In this document: positions 61,434 to 64,000 of the stretch, piece after piece
How the letters are laid out: each line of letters starts with the position of its first letter
How positions within the stretch are numbered: the first letter of the stretch is position 1
Assembly: GCA_030407085.1 (NCBI GenBank)
Contig: CM059582.1
Coordinates: 161,130,001-161,194,000 of the forward strand
Direction of reading: 5' to 3'
Source: Trichopria drosophilae
Lineage: Eukaryota > Arthropoda > Insecta > Hymenoptera > Diapriidae
Length of the DNA stretch: 64,000 bases
Made by a program: the position numbers and the translations under genes
The notes under the pieces: model-generated
Told to the model about the DNA's origin: nothing
Databases searched by the model: none
What the model saw: only the letters and a program-made list of their open reading frames with translations

Positions 61434-61709
61434 TTAGAGAGTACAAAGCTGATCGGGCCGTTGTTGCACAGGGAAAAGTGCATTTCTAGCAGTTCCTTCG
61501 AGAAAGACGTCGCCAGGCACGCACTCGAGTTTATCGTTTACATCTTGGCCGTTTAGACATTTAAGAACAGCGACACAGTGGCATACGCGATGCGGCGCCT
61601 TCGGGCCGCTCGTGAAATCAAGGAATCCGTGACGTTCGTGAAGCGGCGTCTTTGTAATAGAAGCTGATCCGGCAGCATCGCCAACTCTTAACAATCTCGC
61701 CGTGACACA
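61434..61709 (-). CDS. Candidate terminal exon of an unrecognised cysteine-rich protein
   Basis: The minus-strand frame runs from a possible acceptor (ACATCCAG, exon from 61709) to a stop at 61434, about 91 residues, and is clearly GC-richer and more codon-like than its surroundings. It contains HRVCHCVAVLKCLNGQD, then LECVPGDVF and a late cysteine (DQLCTL end). The H-x2-C-x-C-x4-L-x-C spacing weakly recalls the C-terminal half of colipase-fold secreted peptides such as prokineticin or astakine, but identity cannot be claimed. The only in-frame start is a TTG, so an upstream exon would be needed; a candidate near 61810-61850 did not keep the frame. Function unknown. Confidence 0.3.
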   Translation of the reverse strand, partial: CVTARLLRVGDAAGSASITKTPLHERHGFLDFTSGPKAPHRVCHCVAVLKCLNGQDVNDKLECVPGDVFLEGTARNALFPVQQRPDQLCTL

Positions 61710-64000
61710 CTGGATGTTTTTAGTGTTTCAAATCAATTTTTGAGTTTAAAATTTGTGTTTTCTAAAATTCTACTGGTGACAGTCAATCGAGTACCCTTCC
61801 CCGGACGGTCTCGACGCAGGATGACCAAACTCCTCACAGCTAATTCAGGTAGGGAATCTTTTCGATTTCAAACGAGTTAGAAGTTTGGGAAGAGTTTCTG
61901 AATGAATCAGCTAATAAATGTTCTATAACTACCTTCATTTTGATCTTCACTAAAGAAATTAATTTATCAAAATATTTCTCAAAAATTCATTATCGGGTTC
62001 TTCATGGTAATATGATTGAACAGTACTCTGATCCAAAACCAAGATAATCCCAAAACACTATTGATTAAAATCGGGTGCTTCGGCTGAGAAACGGAAATAT
62101 CGGTTTAAAGTTGTTTTCTTCACTCAGACTTTCACTATTTTTTATAAGTATGCTCCTCTATGCGATGGCGAATCTCATCGATAGATAATCAACTCCTACT
62201 AAATATTTGGAAGCAATACAGATTAATTTTTAAGCCAGCTTTTTACTATGTAACTTGGCTGGAATACGTCCTCGTCGATGCATGATCAGTTATACCGAAT
62301 ATAATTAGCTTCACATAACCTTGAATCTCTTTAGCCACAAAAATTATACATGCATACATTTTGAGAGTAAGAAAAGGAAGCTGTTGGCTTATTACTGGAC
62401 TGGAAGAAAATACTCCGTGATTGAAGTCCATATAACAGAGCCTGCTTTTTTGACAGAGCCTTCCAAAATGAACTAATCTGATGATTCAGAGACTGGTCTT
62501 TAATAAGACATTTTTTTCAATGAAGACCATGAGCTCCAGATAATTTGATATCGAAACAGTGTTGTGTCGAAACTACCGATCGACGGGTAGAGCCAAAGTG
62601 TGTCCTAATTTATTTTACACACACTTACGGCGCGCTACTACATCCTCATCAGCATCTCCTTAGCATTAAGATACACCCATCCACCAGTAAATGTATACTT
62701 GTTATGCATGGCGAATAGGAAGCGACGAAAAGTTGCGATATTTAAATTGATGACAAAAACTCTACGACGGTCAATTTCCGAGTTCGATCCTAGATGAAAA
62801 ATTAGTTGGAACTAAAAACTTAGCATTTATTTGAAAGATGTCCACATATGGCATATTTCTGATAAGATTAATTATTGAAAAAGCCCAAGGCATGTTTCTA
62901 GATCATTACTGCATACATATTTACGTGTTAAATACTGGATAATTTACATTGAAAACAATCTATAAATTGTTGTATGTGTGAGTATGCATATCTATAAAAC
63001 AAGAGCAGTTTATATTTTAATTGCTGCAGATTTATTACACGCGATCAATCCCAAAATACTCCCGCTTCGATTTTTTTTAGACATTATTATGCGGCTTCTG
63101 ATTGCTTCCTGTTCACCCTGTATATATTTTATTAATTTTCATAAATGATGATGTGTTTTCTCCACCCTGGTAAAAACCCGTACAGTTTTGTATTGTATCG
63201 TCCAGTTTCCCTATCTTTACCATGGGAAATAGTGAGAGTGGACAGAAGCTAACCAAAAACTGGACTCATTTTCTACTAGGGATGTATATAATGCTTATTT
63301 AAACTTTAATGGCACCAAAAATTAAAACAAAATCGACTATCTCAAGACTATATCAAATGAGCAAAGAAATAGTCGGTTCGATACTAAACTCTTCACAAAA
63401 GAGCAGCTTTTAATGTCAACTTATTTCTTGTACATGACCTTTGTAAATCTGATGTTATTTAAAGTTTGATGGATCATAATAACCTCTAATGCCAGCGAAA
63501 AATACTTTGAATAGAACTGTCTGAAAGCAGCCGACCCGTATTATGTATAACTTTTTAAAAGTATGAAATTCCTTAAGTTGAAACGAGCATGCATTAATAT
63601 ACAGAATAATTCCTAATTTTCTATATACATTTCATACAGAACTATGATCGTCAAATGCAAGGTTTCAATATGAATGTGCAGGAATCTGCATGCTGAAACC
63701 ACGTGCATACGTCAAATAATTCGATTCGTAGCATCGTAGTTATTCATTGATTTACAGTGCTGAATTAGCATTATTTGTGACATGAAATGGACAGTAAATA
63801 TAAACCAGGTCACATGGAAAGTAAGTTTAGTTACTTAGTTGAATTTCAGAATTCAACTTTGCAGAACTCGCATACTATAGTGAATGAGGCTGTAGTGTTT
63901 TAGAAAAATATAAATGAAATCAAAGATTACGTAGAGCGCACATTTTTCAATTGAATTGTTTAACGCAGGGCAACAAAAAATAACAAAAACCGTGGATGAC
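61710..64000. other. Non-coding stretch with a small inverted-repeat element
   Basis: 63168-63285 has inverted ends: CCCTGGTAAAAACCCGTACA and the complement of the right end, CCCTAGTAGAAAATGAGTCC, a likely small MITE related to 53408-53530. Nothing else recognised. Confidence 0.45.

Overview
The window looks like insect nuclear DNA. It is AT-rich, has very few long open reading frames, carries spliced genes with GT-AG introns, and contains interstitial (CCTAA)n runs, the complement of the insect telomere unit TTAGG. Hymenoptera is a reasonable guess from that unit and the base composition, but the sequence does not prove it.

Only one conserved host gene is clear: MOCS2 on the minus strand, between about 5904 and 2883. 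Splicing by eye gives a two-cistron messenger. The first cistron is MOCS2A, the MoaD-like sulfur carrier. Its terminal Gly-Gly is made by an intron that splits the last glycine codon, and its stop lies in exon 2. After 22 bases the second cistron starts: MOCS2B, the MoaE-like catalytic subunit, joined in frame by splicing to an MBIP-like C-terminal half. This is the architecture reported for the fly protein that belongs both to molybdopterin synthase and to the ATAC complex. Its last exon was not found and may lie to the left of base 1.

Most of the rest is mobile DNA. From 1.8 to 8 kb there are palindromic repeats, one of them inside a MOCS2 intron. From 8.0 to 11.5 kb two fragments of a pogo-like DNA transposon face each other; the right one keeps an open C-terminal exon with an AT-hook and a PHD finger. 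At 13.9-14.3 kb there is a small tandem array. At 21.1-22.3 kb a solo LTR with a clean 5-bp target duplication sits inside a TA-flanked MITE. Long palindromic elements bounded by TTAA, which I interpret as piggyBac-type MITEs, occur near 25.4, 28.3, 33.5/44.1, 47.2 and 48.3 kb.

The block from 33.5 to 44.1 kb is a nest several layers deep. A TTAA palindrome has been split at its centre by a foldback element with 8-bp target duplications. The foldback element in turn holds a small TA-flanked MITE and a 7.57-kb LTR retrotransposon. That retrotransposon is on the minus strand, has two 1128-bp LTRs, and has a tRNA-Tyr primer-binding site. It has no long coding frames, is flanked by two copies of a ~350-bp piece of its host element, and carries a 96-bp junction insertion that looks like template switching at short homology.

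From 49 to 64 kb I see an insertion with 16-bp target duplications and an internal inverted duplication (52.1 kb), a palindromic element with 5-bp duplications inside a degenerate tandem array (59.6-60.4 kb), a pre-miRNA-like hairpin (60.66 kb) and one cysteine-rich open frame (61.4-61.7 kb) that may be an exon of an unrecognised secreted protein. No tRNA, rRNA or CRISPR feature was found.
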